DNA from: Pictodentalium vernedei
Lineage: Eukaryota; Mollusca; Scaphopoda; Dentaliida; Dentaliidae
Length of the DNA stretch: 64,000 nucleotides
Assembly (NCBI GenBank): GCA_031216915.1
Contig: CM062290.1
Span: 166,675,453 to 166,739,452 of the forward strand
Reading direction: 5' to 3'
The first letter of the stretch is position 1. Each line of letters starts with the position of its first letter. This document shows positions 35,462-45,360 of the stretch, piece after piece. A model generated the notes under the pieces. The model made no database searches and was not told where the DNA came from. It saw only the letters and a list, made by a program, of their open reading frames with translations. The position numbers and the translations under genes were made by a program.

Positions 35462-36033
35462 ACACACACATACATATAATTTTAGATTTCTGTTTCTCGG
35501 CGGGTGTTTTTTTTCTAAATATATTTACTTACTTGTCGTGTATTTCATGATAAAGGGTTTAATTTTTTCCAATAAAAATATTTCACACCAACTGTAGTCA
35601 TTATTTTTTTCTTTTTTAGTTCAGGCGTAATCCCGAACATGCAAGTCTTCAGAATACAATGTTCTGGTTACATATCCACATATCGTTTTCATATATTCTT
35701 TTATTTGTATGTTCAGGACGACTGGAAATATGTTCGTCATCGCTGTTCCACAGTGAGGTATGAAGTTTTTTTAATTTGCCCGACAGAACAAAAGAGAATT
35801 CGGCCCCAGTAGCGTGTGCAGTCACAAGTGAAAAAATATGGAGGACAACTCCATTTTTTTTACTCGAAACAAATAGTTCAGTATGGGACTGCTCATCGTG
35901 TCTGAAGATAGGAGTTTTGCGTTATTGGTCGTGGTGGATCGATGGACTGAGTTGGAAGTCGGAAGATAGGGGTGTTAGATCACTGGGAGATGTCGGATGA
36001 TTTAGTTGGCGTTGCATGACTGGGTCAAACTTC
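35407..36033. other. Non-coding stretch with a 31-base poly(C)
   Basis: C31 at 35431-35461 is followed directly by (AC)n. The rest is AT-rich and without recognisable exon; the open frame at 35776-36000 has no known domain. Confidence 0.6.
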
Positions 36034-36290
36034 ACTTGGAATCAAGCCAGAAAATAAGCAGACTGTCATCTGCAAAATGAGGTCCCCAGAGGGTGATTTA
36101 GTGATGCTACCCTGCATCCTACCCCTGTGAACCTCAATCTGAATCAGGGTTTCAAAATTAAACAGAAAGAGGTAAGCAGAGGATAAATTGGCCTACTGCA
36201 TGGGATAGCATCATCAAATTCACCCTCTGGGGATCTCATTCTGCAAATGTCAGGCTGCTTATTTTCACGCCTGCTTGGAATGGGGTAGAA
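36034..36290. repeat. Foldback element just downstream of gene B
   Basis: Arms CTTGGAATCAAGCCAGAAAA...CCCCAGAGGGTGA and TCACCCTCTGGGGATCTCAT...TTTTCACGCCTGCTTGGAA are inverted about a centre near 36160. It lies about 250 bp beyond the stop codon of gene B. Confidence 0.75.
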
Positions 36291-36536
36291 TCCCTGACAA
36301 GAGCCAATGGAACTAACAAGTGGGTCGGTGATCTGATCACTTTGACTGGTTTTTGTTATTGGGTCATCGTTAGTATGTTTGGGTCGACTACTGGGTGGAA
36401 CAAGCGTTTTGATCGATTCAATTCTGATTTGAGATTTGCAGGGCCCCATCCTACACCTACACACATTTCATGGCCTCATGTGAAATGATTGAGATGCACG
36501 CGATTAAATGTAATATTTTGGAATTCCAAAATTCAT
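36291..36536. other. 3' flank of gene B
   Basis: Ordinary sequence with GGGTCGGTGATC-like words; no second polyadenylation signal is obvious on the minus strand. Confidence 0.4.
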
Positions 36537-36542
36537 TTTATT
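36537..36542 (-). terminator. AATAAA polyadenylation signal of gene B
   Basis: On the minus strand AATAAA follows the TAA stop codon with no gap. If this is the signal used, the 3'UTR would be extremely short. Confidence 0.5.
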
Positions 36543-36809
36543 TTAAACATGAACAAGAAATCCTTTTCCAAGTAAATCATTCTCCTCAAGGGTGAAGGAA
36601 CAGGTACCAGTATAATACCCATTGCCCTGAACCTCAATAGTTACGGTGTCGTGAATTTCGTCTCGGTGTTCTTCAACCACGGTGGCTATATACTGTGATT
36701 TAGTCACAACACTCTGATATATTCTGGCTTCGTTAGTTCGAATTTTCCCCAAAGAATGTTGCAAGGCCATAACAGCAGTTGTTCCGGTTCCACAAGGTGC
36801 TCGGTCTAC
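36543..36809 (-). CDS. Gene B, last coding exon: proline racemase family, Cys-type active site
   Basis: The exon encodes 88 residues and a TAA stop. It opens, after the acceptor TTTATTTCAG, with VDRAPCGTGTTAVMA, the second catalytic signature of the family. Here the catalytic position is Cys, as in trypanosomal and bacterial proline racemase and hydroxyproline epimerase, while the human trans-3-hydroxy-L-proline dehydratase has Thr. The C-terminus GNGYYTGTCSFTLEENDLLG corresponds to the conserved TGT.SF...DPL..GF end of the family. Entry is in phase 0. Together with exons 42167-42291 and 49703-49852 it gives 180 C-terminal residues without a break. The paired Cys predicts a racemase or epimerase acting on proline or 4-hydroxyproline; the substrate cannot be read from sequence. 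Confidence 0.92.
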   Translation of the reverse strand, partial: VDRAPCGTGTTAVMALQHSLGKIRTNEARIYQSVVTKSQYIATVVEEHRDEIHDTVTIEVQGNGYYTGTCSFTLEENDLLGKGFLVHV

Positions 36810-38712
36810 CTGAAATAAATTAAAGCACGTCAGCGCACAGGTCAGGAAATCACCCAGGAATTGTCCAGACTCAAAACGGCTAGGAATTCGACCGACTCAT
36901 TCCAGTAGTTTTTTTGTGTTTTCTTTTTCTTTTTAAAATATTTCATGCATATTTCATAGCGAGTCAAACTTTTTAAGTAACGACTGACACTCAGAAACTG
37001 ATGAGAAGTTCCAAGCCATCGTAATTTCACCAAACACTTGGAGCAATGTGTTAAATACTTTGGAATCATTTCAGTGGTGAATCATACAGCGGCTTCGAAA
37101 TTCGATTCGATTTGAGAACGGCTTGATAATAAGATTCAATTCTAGTAGCACTCACGGGCGTCGCCGGGGGGGGGGGGGGGGGGGGGGGGGTCGAACCACT
37201 TTTGAAAAATCCTGGCAAATCTCTGGTCGAATCACTTTTGAAAAATCCTGGCAACGCCTATGGGCACAAACTCGGAAAATTTCGATTTTTTTTTATAGAT
37301 TCCATTGATCTAAAATAGATAGCAAAGAATCCGCACATTAAAACCCAAAGAAGCGATGAAATGAAACGAGCATTTATGAGCTTTTGAAAATTATCGAACA
37401 TTCAGAGCAGGTTTGGGGCACTTTGTGAGCATGTGGACATGTGTTAAAAGTACCCATAATACGTGCTCAGTATGTCAAAACTGAATGTTTACTGCAGGTG
37501 TGGCGGGGCAATTCTTGAAATAATTCCTGTATACAGGGCTAAAAACTGTCCAAATCTTAGTTATCTTATACTGATCCGTTTCTGCTATTCCCCTTTTTCT
37601 AACACCACAAAAAATGGAGATAATTTACCCCCCCCCCTCCCCCAACCCCCCCCCCCCCCCCCCCCTCAAAAAAAAAAAAACACCAAACAAAATTTAGAGC
37701 AGATTTTGTGTGAAACCAGAGATAAATAAGATAAATACTTCATGTCTGCAATGATGGAATGATAACCAGTTGTTCCAAATTATATCTTATAGTGTTTTAG
37801 CATGGGTTATTAAGCTGACAAGGAGTCAATTATATTCACTAACTTGAGTAGATGTACGGGATGTAGCTCCCTGACACAATGTTGTCTATGCAGTGTTTTT
37901 GGTCATTCATACAATATACAACAAAACCTACAATATAAGGTTATCCTTAAAACACTTGAAGTGACCATTAGAATCGAACATAGATTAAATGGGATCTTGG
38001 AGGTGAGTTGAGATGGGTTGATGGGGTAGAAAAAGGCAACAGCCTATAAGGCATACATGTACTCTGTATTGATGCTATATTGTTAATCCACCAGCGCCAG
38101 CCAACACAATGATTTTGTGGATGGACTTACAAACTTGATCATATTGCCTGACTTGAAGCCTAACCAAATATCAAGTTCACCATGAATCATGGGTTACCGG
38201 AATGGTACAATTCTGTAGGTAGCCGGTGGACTGCTTAAATTTGTAATGAAGCACCATGCAGTTACCTTTGCCAGAACCTTTATATAGTGTAGTAGATGGG
38301 AATCCTTTTTTACTTACACAACCTGGTCAATAGATTGAAACAGCAAAATGAACAGCCAGGCCATCGTAGCCGTGCATTACCAACCTGGCTACCGGGGGGG
38401 GGGGGGGGGGGGGTGGCTATTATATCCGGGCACCGCGCTAGATTCCATTTGACAGCTTTTTCCTTTATAACATTTTCAGTATCAAATGTACTGCTTCAAG
38501 AAATTTCAAATTCGTATTCGTATATACGTATACTGTGAATATGAAGAGTATTAGTCCTTGCATCTTAGTAAGGGATGTAACAGGATGTGGAATTTAACTA
38601 TTCTGTTTTCTAATAATTCTCATTTTGTAATAATTACATTGTTAATGTAGTTATACGTTTTGGGTCCAAATACTCAATTCCCATTGGTCAGCTGGATGAA
38701 AACGTCATGACC

Positions 38713-39194
38713 AAATGTAATTCATTTTCCAATGAATACATTTGGTCGAACTTTGACCCGCATTTACGGTAGACCGCAGTCGACAGAATGTAATTCGGGC
38801 GGTGTTTGGGCGGGTTTTTAACTTTTAGCGCCTCTCGCTGTGATCAACTCCGCTGCTGTTGCTTTGGTGACATTTCCCAACTGTGGTATAAAGCCCGTTA
38901 CTAAAATACTCGTTTCCGTTTCTAAAGTTGTGAAAATTAAAGCTTATTTGCCTTTGGGATATCATTTAGACGGAACCGGCGCTCAACTCAGAGTTGTGCG
39001 CTTTGTCTTTTGTGTGAGGGTGGTTTTTCGCCTCGTTCGTTCGCACATGTTTTATTTCGTCTTTCTGCTTTGTTGTTTGGTAAAAAGTAGTTTAAACAGT
39101 TACAGAATGTAATTATAAGAATTGAATGCAATTTTTATAATCTTTATTCGAGTATGAGCGTGTGGGAATGGGTACAAATTATGTATGAATCCCG
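38713..39194 (+). repeat. ~480-bp direct repeat, copy 1
   Basis: It starts AATGTAATTCATTTTCCAAT and ends GTATGAATCCCGAA. It contains GCGGTGTTTGGGCGGG, a TATAAAG word at 38888 and CCGTTTCTAAAGTTGTG. Copy 1 has about 43 bp (38941-38983) not found in copy 2. Confidence 0.9.
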
Positions 39195-39635
39195 AAAATG
39201 TAATTCATTTTCCAATGAATACATTTGGTCGAACTTTGACCCGCATTTACGGTAGAGCGGAGTTGAGAGAATGTAATTCGGGCGGTGTTTGGGTGGGTTT
39301 TTAACTTGTTGCGCCTTTCGCTGTGATCAACTCCGCTGCTGTTTCTTTGGTGACATTTCCCAACTGTGGCATAAAGCCCGTTTCTAAAATACTCGTTTCC
39401 ATTTCTAAAGTTGTGAAAATTAAAAATCAGAGTTGTGCGCTTTGTCTTTTGTGTGAGAGTGGTTTTTCGCCTCGTTCGTTCGTTCATGTTTTATTTCGTC
39501 TTTCTGCTTTGTTGTTTGGTAAAAAGTAGTTTAAACAGTTACGGAATGTAATTATAAGAATTGAATGCAATTTTTATAATTTTTATTGGAGTATGAACGT
39601 GTGGGAATGGGTACAAATTATGTATGAATCCCGAA
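39195..39635 (+). repeat. ~480-bp direct repeat, copy 2, with inverted end
   Basis: It follows copy 1 without a gap and is more than 90% alike by eye. Its last ~75 bp are then repeated in inverse orientation at 39636-39712, forming a hairpin with a loop of only a few bases. I do not recognise the family. LTR-like or Penelope-like terminal structures are possible, but no coding part is attached. Confidence 0.88.
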
Positions 39636-39712
39636 GGATTCATACATAATTTGTACCCATTCCCACACGTTCACACTCCAATAAAGATTATGAAAATTGC
39701 ATTCAGTTCTTA
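39636..39712 (-). repeat. Inverted 3' end of the ~480-bp repeat
   Basis: GATTCATACATAATTTGTAC... is the reverse complement of 39555-39632. Confidence 0.9.
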
Positions 39713-40374
39713 ATTGAACCAAAAGAACTATTGATAATGCAATGCGCAGACCCCAGAGAAGTGTAATGTAGAACTGTGGTGTATTGAACAAGTATGAGAG
39801 ATTCAAAACTTCGGGGCAAAATATGCTCCTACTTTCAGGTTTTCATAAGTGGCTTTCCTTTGTTTGTTCTTATTATTGTCTTTTGTTACATAAATGATTT
39901 ATTTGATTGAACATTTGATTTTTTTATGCAACGCTGGTTGAAACCTGTTGAAAACAGGTTACAGGTGCGCGATATTGACCACCAACTGTTTGATGGTCAT
40001 CATCTCACCATATGTAAGTTACCACAGCTGTTATTAGTCATGCTACTATGCCACATGTGTACTAACTGCCCTTAACACCATTAAATCACCTAGGAGTGTA
40101 TCCAGATAGATTAAAACAGAAAAAAACTGTATAAATGTGATGAGAGGAAAAAAGTGACTCATTTCGGACCACCCACCCACCACGACCCTGCGTAGACGAA
40201 TTTTTTTATATCCCCCCCCCCCCCCCCCCCCCACACACTGATTACCAGCTAGTTATCCGAATAAATGGGTGAATGGGGTGGGTGTGAGTTGGGAAACTGT
40301 ACTCATTATTTTTGAACGCCCGATTATTGGAGTTTTTTTTCAACATGAGTAAAAACAGAATGGAATTTACATTT
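39713..40374. other. Intronic stretch with poly(C)
   Basis: A C run at about 40213-40232 is followed by CACACAC. Nothing else recognised. Confidence 0.4.
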
Positions 40375-40628
40375 TTAACCCTTTACCTAACCTGAAAACC
40401 AGACGATACTTGCAAACAAAATTCTTGAATAACTATTTTTTTTTTCATTTTTTGTCTCAAAAACATAGGTTATGACCCCTCATTGGAACGAGCTCATCGA
40501 GCTCGTTCCAATGAGGGGTCATAACCTATGTTTTTGAGACAAAAAATGAAAAAAATAATGAAAATTAATTGGCGATTTTGCTGAATAGCGCTGGCCGGTT
40601 TTGGCCGTTACGTTGGGTAAAGAGTTAA
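40375..40628. repeat. piggyBac-type MITE, complete, TTAA target site
   Basis: Ends CCCTTTACCTAACC and TTGGGTAAAGAG next to TTAA, with a central hairpin whose arms each carry CATTGGAACGAGCTC. Closest to the copies at 17546 and 27127. Confidence 0.88.
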
Positions 40629-40669
40629 AAAAAAAATAACTTGATTGATCACTTTTCATTGATAAAAGT

Positions 40670-40868
40670 ACACTCTAAAATCAGTTGGGTTAAAAATTGA
40701 CCCAAATCGACTGGGTTGTGTGAATATAAACCCATTTTCTAATATCAGTTGGGTTAAAAATTAGCCTAAATCGACTGGGTCGAGTGAATATGGACCCAAA
40801 TATTCACTCAACAGTCTCAACCCAGTCGATTGGGGTTAATTTTTAAACCAACTGATTTGAGAGTGTAC
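40670..40868. repeat. Foldback MITE, sibling of 3972-4109
   Basis: The ends TACACTCTAAAATCAGTTGG and CCAACTGATTTGAGAGTGTA and the inner ATCGACTGGGTTG / CAACCCAGTCGAT words match the element at 3972, but one arm contains an internal duplication and the arms have diverged. Confidence 0.85.
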
Positions 40869-41027
40869 TAAATTTGGATTATAAAGTGGTATTACGGAAC
40901 ACACTGAACATTAAAGTCATTTGGCTGTATTGTATTCCGATCTGATGACGTCTATTAGTAGTAACGTATTTTTGTGGAATAGCTGCTCTCTATTCGTAGA
41001 ATCTGACATGTTCCAACATGCTTCATT

Positions 41028-41253
41028 TGGTTCCTAAAACAGCAAACAGAAACTTTCCGTGAACAAACTTGAATCCCGAGCACACAAGAAATTACCAACC
41101 AAATATTAATGCATTGCGACTGGAGGTTTATAATTAGATTTGGTTCCTAAAACTGCAAACAGAAACTTTCCGCGAACAAACCTGAATCTCGAGCACACAA
41201 GTAATTTCCAACCAAACATCAAGGCATTGCGACTGGAGGTTTACAATAAGATT
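41028..41253 (+). repeat. 113-bp tandem duplication
   Basis: Two adjacent copies (from 41028 and from 41141) beginning TGGTTCCTAAAAC and ending GCATTGCGACTGGAGGTTTA differ at roughly a dozen positions. Non-coding. Confidence 0.9.
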
Positions 41254-42091
41254 TTAAAAGAAATTCCGTTTCTTCGAGTACTACCTCCAGCCCATTGGGC
41301 TTAGTAATTTCAGTTGAACAAACTTGGAATGGTTTCCCTCAAAACTAATTTATGCCAAGGTTGGTTGGGTGTGGTCCGATTGATATGCAAAGCTAACGGA
41401 CGTCGGACGCCAAGTGGTGGTATTATCTAACGTTGACATTCATTCGAGCGAGTTAAAAAGCGAGTATTGTGTCATAATAATCTTGAACTACTTTCAATCA
41501 ACCTCGAAACCCACTTTGAGTAGAAGACACCGGGGTCTGTTATAATGATTTCCACAGTTTTATTCATAACTCCACCACAATGTTAATTTGGAACACAAAT
41601 CCTACATTATCATTTATTACCAAGCCTTGTCTCTTTATATCAGTGCACGTCTAATGAATTCATAACAATGGTAACGAGAAATCTAACGATGTCAGGTGTT
41701 ACAATTGACCTCAGAATGCGAGTCAGTAGTAACAGTGGTATGGGTCAAATGTAACAAAATAAAAAATCTCATGGAAGAAGCCTAACATCTAAAATTTTCA
41801 GAATCACAGTTCTGGCATATATTCACGCGATTTCTAGATGTGCATTCCTAATGGGCCCAGTGTTTGCAAACAACGCACTGGATCCACCCTTTACCAGACC
41901 AACTATCTTCGTAGTTCACAGCACACAACTCAACACACAAGGCATATATTAAACACATCATCTGACTGTTCTTCTGCAATATCAAGACCAAATAAAGAAA
42001 GCAAACAAATATAGCATCAGAATTCAATGTCTTCGCTTTTCTTTTTCAACATGAAAGATTCAACAGAGTTATGTGATAAAAAAAGCTTCCT

Positions 42092-42160
42092 ACCCCCCGT
42101 ACAACCCCGACACGACGTGACCTGACAGTCGAAAGTGCCGTTAAACCCTAATAAAATAAG
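42092..42160 (+). repeat. SINE 3' fragment (type A tail) beside a splice donor
   Basis: CGACACGACGTGACCTGACA and CGAAAGTGCCGTTAAACCCT followed by AATAAAATAAG is the type A SINE tail. Its end lies six bases from the exon 3 / intron border of gene B at 42166/42167. Confidence 0.75.
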
Positions 42161-42166
42161 TTTTAC

Positions 42167-42291
42167 CTCTCTTTCTCCAAACACACAGAGGTTGATTGTC
42201 CTATCGTGTTTCTCCTCTATCATCATCACTCCATAAACAAATTCCAATTCTGGCACATCGTGAACGCAATGGATTTGCTTGCGGCACGCCT
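42167..42291 (-). CDS. Gene B, third coding exon: proline racemase family
   Basis: After the acceptor CCTTTCAG the exon completes a split Glu codon and encodes EACRKQIHCVHDVPELEFVYGV.. to ..INLCVFGERE (first 20 residues not quoted in full here). It aligns with the family segment around V.F.YG and NVCVFA/FG..Q that precedes the second active-site signature. The donor is GAG|GTAAAA, phase 0, which joins directly to VDRAPCG of the last exon. Length 125 bp. Very short intronic sequence separates the donor from a SINE insertion. The exon is short and would be missed by frame length alone; the splice phases on both sides make it secure. Confidence 0.9.
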
Positions 42292-42311
42292 CTGAAAGGA
42301 TCGAAATAATA

Positions 42312-42510
42312 TTAACCCTTTACGCAACGAAAAGCCCGCATCCGCCCGTGTAATATGCAAATTCAGCAGTTGAAAAAATATTATTTTGCAAAAAATTCAA
42401 CAAAACTATATCATGGGACCCCTCGTTGGAACGAGCTCGTCGAGCTCGTTCCAACGAGGGGTCACGTGATAATGAAGTTGAAAATGAAAAGAAGAGAAAA
42501 AACGTTAAAT
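42312..42510. repeat. piggyBac-type MITE, subfamily with different arms
   Basis: The left end TTAACCCTTTACGCAACG and the central hairpin with CTCGTTGGAACGAGCTCG match the main family, but the arms (GAAAAGCCCGCATCCG, AACAAAACTATATCATG) match instead the copy at 6384. The right end is not clear. It starts only ~20 bp from exon 3. Confidence 0.7.
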
Positions 42511-42672
42511 TGGCATTGCTGACATCGAATGTCTCAAATTGAAGTGAAAAAATAAAGATTCACAACTTCAAATGATACATGTACAGTACGTGGAGAGTGG
42601 ACTGTAACTAAATCGCTCATGAAGTGGAGTTATCAGTTTCAAATTCTGGACATATGGACACAAACAAAAAAA

Positions 42673-42743
42673 CACAAGCAATATTTCAGCCAATGGACTT
42701 CCGGGTTTAACCCGGAGGTCCATTGACTGGAACTTTGCTTGTG
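42673..42743. repeat. Short perfect hairpin
   Basis: CACAAGCAATATTTCAGCCA... inverted as ...GCTTGTG, with the centre CCGGGTTTAACCCGG near 42708. Confidence 0.8.
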
Positions 42744-42830
42744 ATTGTTAAGCTTTGCAACAAACTTGCAATTATTGCTCGGGTGGAAGCTCCATTAAGA
42801 AACACGAGTAACATCTTTGCAGAAAATATA

Positions 42831-42922
42831 CAGATAATTTTACTTGATATGTTTCAATGTATCCATCTCTCCAGAAATCTGAATAGATGAATACATTGAA
42901 ATATATCAAGAAAAATATTATC
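42831..42922. repeat. Short foldback
   Basis: Arms AGATAATTTTACTTGATATG...TGTATCCATCT and AGATGAATACA...CATATCAAG-type sequence are inverted about 42878. Confidence 0.7.
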
Positions 42923-43033
42923 TTTGACGACTATTTCTATGCAGATGGGCAACGGAAGTCTCCATATCGTCATTTGAAACCTTAGATGACAATGATGAGG
43001 CAAAAATTCAATACTTGTTCTCATGCTTGTGAG

Positions 43034-43391
43034 GGGCGCATTGGCTCAGTAGGTAGAAGTGCAGGCTGCAAGACGAGAGGTCCTCGGTTCGAATCCCACC
43101 TGCGGCAACCGCGTTGTGTCCTTGGGCAAGACACTTCACCTCCATTGCCCATTTGGGGGCACGGTGACGCTGTGCACTAAGGCGTACTGCACGTCGATGG
43201 TGCACCTGTCTTCAACCAATGCTAACCCTGCTTGTGTGGAGTTAGTATGTTGGGGAGCTGACAGTTGCTCGCCGTTGCTCGGTGGTTCTCTCCGTGTACT
43301 CCGGCTTCCTCCACCAGTAAAACTGTCGTGGTCATGATTAGCCATTGTGCAGAAATATGTGACCTTAAAACACCAATAAATAAATAAATAT
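43034..43391 (+). repeat. tRNA-derived SINE, full length, type B tail
   Basis: Head GCGCATTGGCTCAGTAGGTA with B box GGTTCGAATCC and common body, but after CCAGTAAAACTGT it switches to GGTCATGATTAGCCATTGTG and GTGACCTTAAAACACC before (AATA)n. The best-preserved SINE of the window. Confidence 0.92.
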
Positions 43392-44119
43392 CTCATGCTT
43401 GTGTGAACCGCTGCAACGCAACAAAATTTCAATTTTCATACTGTTTTGCCCTCAGCCAATAAGGGCGCGCCAAACAATACCATGAAGTTTTCGTTTGATT
43501 GATCGACATCAAAACCTACATGCGTTTCTTATATTTAGTTTCATTACAGCTTCAAACATTTAATGCATTTTTATTGGGTTTTTTTTACTTCACTCTGTCT
43601 TTTGTAAGTAGTTGTAAAAAAACCGGAAAAAACATATATTAGGTAGGCTTTTATATATATTATAAGGCTAAACAATATGAATCCAAACTATAGCAGCAAC
43701 TCGACTGTAAAGTAGTATCTTTTCGAGTGGTGCTAAAACCACAGGGGCAGCGATGGTAAGTGCCCCCGTTGCCCCACAGCCACAGGGGCAAGCAGTGGTA
43801 GCTACTTTCAGAGTCACGGGAGCAGCGGGTGCAAACTGTGCCCCCTCTCGCCGCAGACCTTATATACATGTCTTCAACGCACCTACTATGTATTCTTATT
43901 AACAAAAGGGTGATGTGACTATGATTATATTCGTCGACAGATGTTTCGGTGTCAATCTTGACAACAGGCTTTCAGAAATTTGCGATGCACATTACAGTTT
44001 TCGATAAACACAGGCAGGGATGTTGCTATTGTTCCCGTCATGGTCTCGATTTTGTTGTTTTTACATACGTCGTAATGTTAGAACGGCGGATGGGCCTATT
44101 CGATACACTTGGTGCTACC
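43392..44119. other. Intronic stretch
   Basis: A small degenerate repeat with CCACAGGGGCAG words lies at 43728-43800. No exon recognised. Confidence 0.4.
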
Positions 44120-44840
44120 AGAGAAGAGGACATATAAACCACAGTGAAAATACTTCAAGTGCACCCTCCTGAGCATGAGAAGGAAAAAAAAACAGCACTC
44201 ATCAGCAACATCATCTTAAGGGCTACCACCTTGCAAAAATAAACTATGTGGAGTATCTAGGCGTAACCGTTCAAACTGACTTAAACTGGGACAAACGCAT
44301 CACGGCTAATTCTCCCAAAGCCAATCGAACACCAGGCTTTCTAAAAAGAAAGCTAAAAAAACAACAATGAAGCCACAAAAGAGAGAGCCTTCCAACGAAC
44401 TGTCAAACCCACTATACAATTCACCTCAACCATATGTGGGTTTCCATCACGATAAAGAAATTAAGAAACAGCAAAATGTACATCGCAGGGTAGTTAGATA
44501 TACAAACGATACCGATACTATACCATCAGCCCACCATCCGAAATGATCGAGGCCGTGCTACCACAAAGCTCACAAGAAAGACCGCTAAATACTGGACTAT
44601 CCTTTCTCTATAAAATTAAACATGGTGAATTGGCTTTAAAACCCATAAATATTCTGCAAAAAGACTGTATCCAATAGACAAAATTAGCAAAAACACACCA
44701 CACAATCTCTACTGCTCTTGCTGGCTATAAAATTCCCCTTTACCCCAGTGCAATAACTCAATATAACCTCCACTCTGGATGACTTCAAAGTGGAGCTCAA
44801 ACCACAAACCACCGGTGTTAAACGACATAATGATGGCTAC
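44120..44840 (+). pseudogene. 5'-truncated, decayed LINE (ORF2 C-terminal part)
   Basis: Translated pieces such as NYVEYLGVTVQTDLNWDKRI and FLKRKLKKQ resemble the thumb and C-terminal part of Jockey/CR1-type reverse transcriptases (YLGV...L.W..HI, FL+RNL), and a later FLYKIKHGELAL piece fits the usual LYK..HG.. word. Stops and shifts interrupt it throughout. It is much older than the LINE at 55884-63577 and not closely related to it. Confidence 0.65.
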
Positions 44841-45139
44841 CAAAACTAGAGTTGGCCGCCAGGGATGGCCAATTCCCCCTGAAAAATGTCCCGATATAGC
44901 AACGAGAGCTAAAACTCAAGAACATTTGTAAGTTAAAGGTCACCGTGACCTTGAGCTTTGGCACAATGACCAAAGTTAAATAGGGTTCTTCCTCCCATTA
45001 TACCCAACACACATGGCAAGTTTGGTTTCAGCTGACCTTGCAGAACAAATTAGAGAGAGAGGAAACCAGGAAAATGTGTTAGTCAAAGCTAACTGAGACC
45101 TTGACTTTTGGCACAATGGCCCCAAATAAATAAGGTTCT

Positions 45140-45141
<2 letters not shown>

Positions 45142-45191
<50 letters not shown>

Positions 45192-45192
45192 T
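45142..45192. repeat. (TTTC)n microsatellite
   Basis: About thirteen clean TTTC/TTCT units. Confidence 0.95.
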
Positions 45193-45360
45193 CATAGATA
45201 TAAAGTCAAGTCAAGCCAATCGTTTACGCCCAGGTTGCGTATTTTAGAGGCCCATCCATTGGTTACCTGGTCCTATTTTACAAGTAAAACAGAGCATGTT
45301 TGCCACAGTGAACATGCACTGCTTCACTTCTCGTAGATCCCATGGGATCGCATGATACTC
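45193..45360 (+). repeat. One arm of the foldback family of 16870-17131
   Basis: ATATAAAGTCAAGTCAAGCC, then GGTCCTATTTTAC.AGTAAAAC and CACTGC.TCACTTC match the left arm at 16870-17010. The other arm is missing. Confidence 0.75.

Larger units (their letters stand above)
36810..42166 (-). other. Intron between the last two exons of gene B
   Basis: 5.4 kb with donor GTAAAA and acceptor TTTCAG. Besides the elements listed separately it holds a poly(G) run at 37168-37190, a C run near 37627-37664, and a poly(G) run at 38394-38413. No further exon of the gene is needed by phase or by alignment with the family. Confidence 0.8.

Noticed and set aside
38713-39635. Hammerhead ribozyme in the direct repeats
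   Set aside because: I looked for the CTGATGA...GAAA core on both strands and did not find it; a structure-based search would decide.
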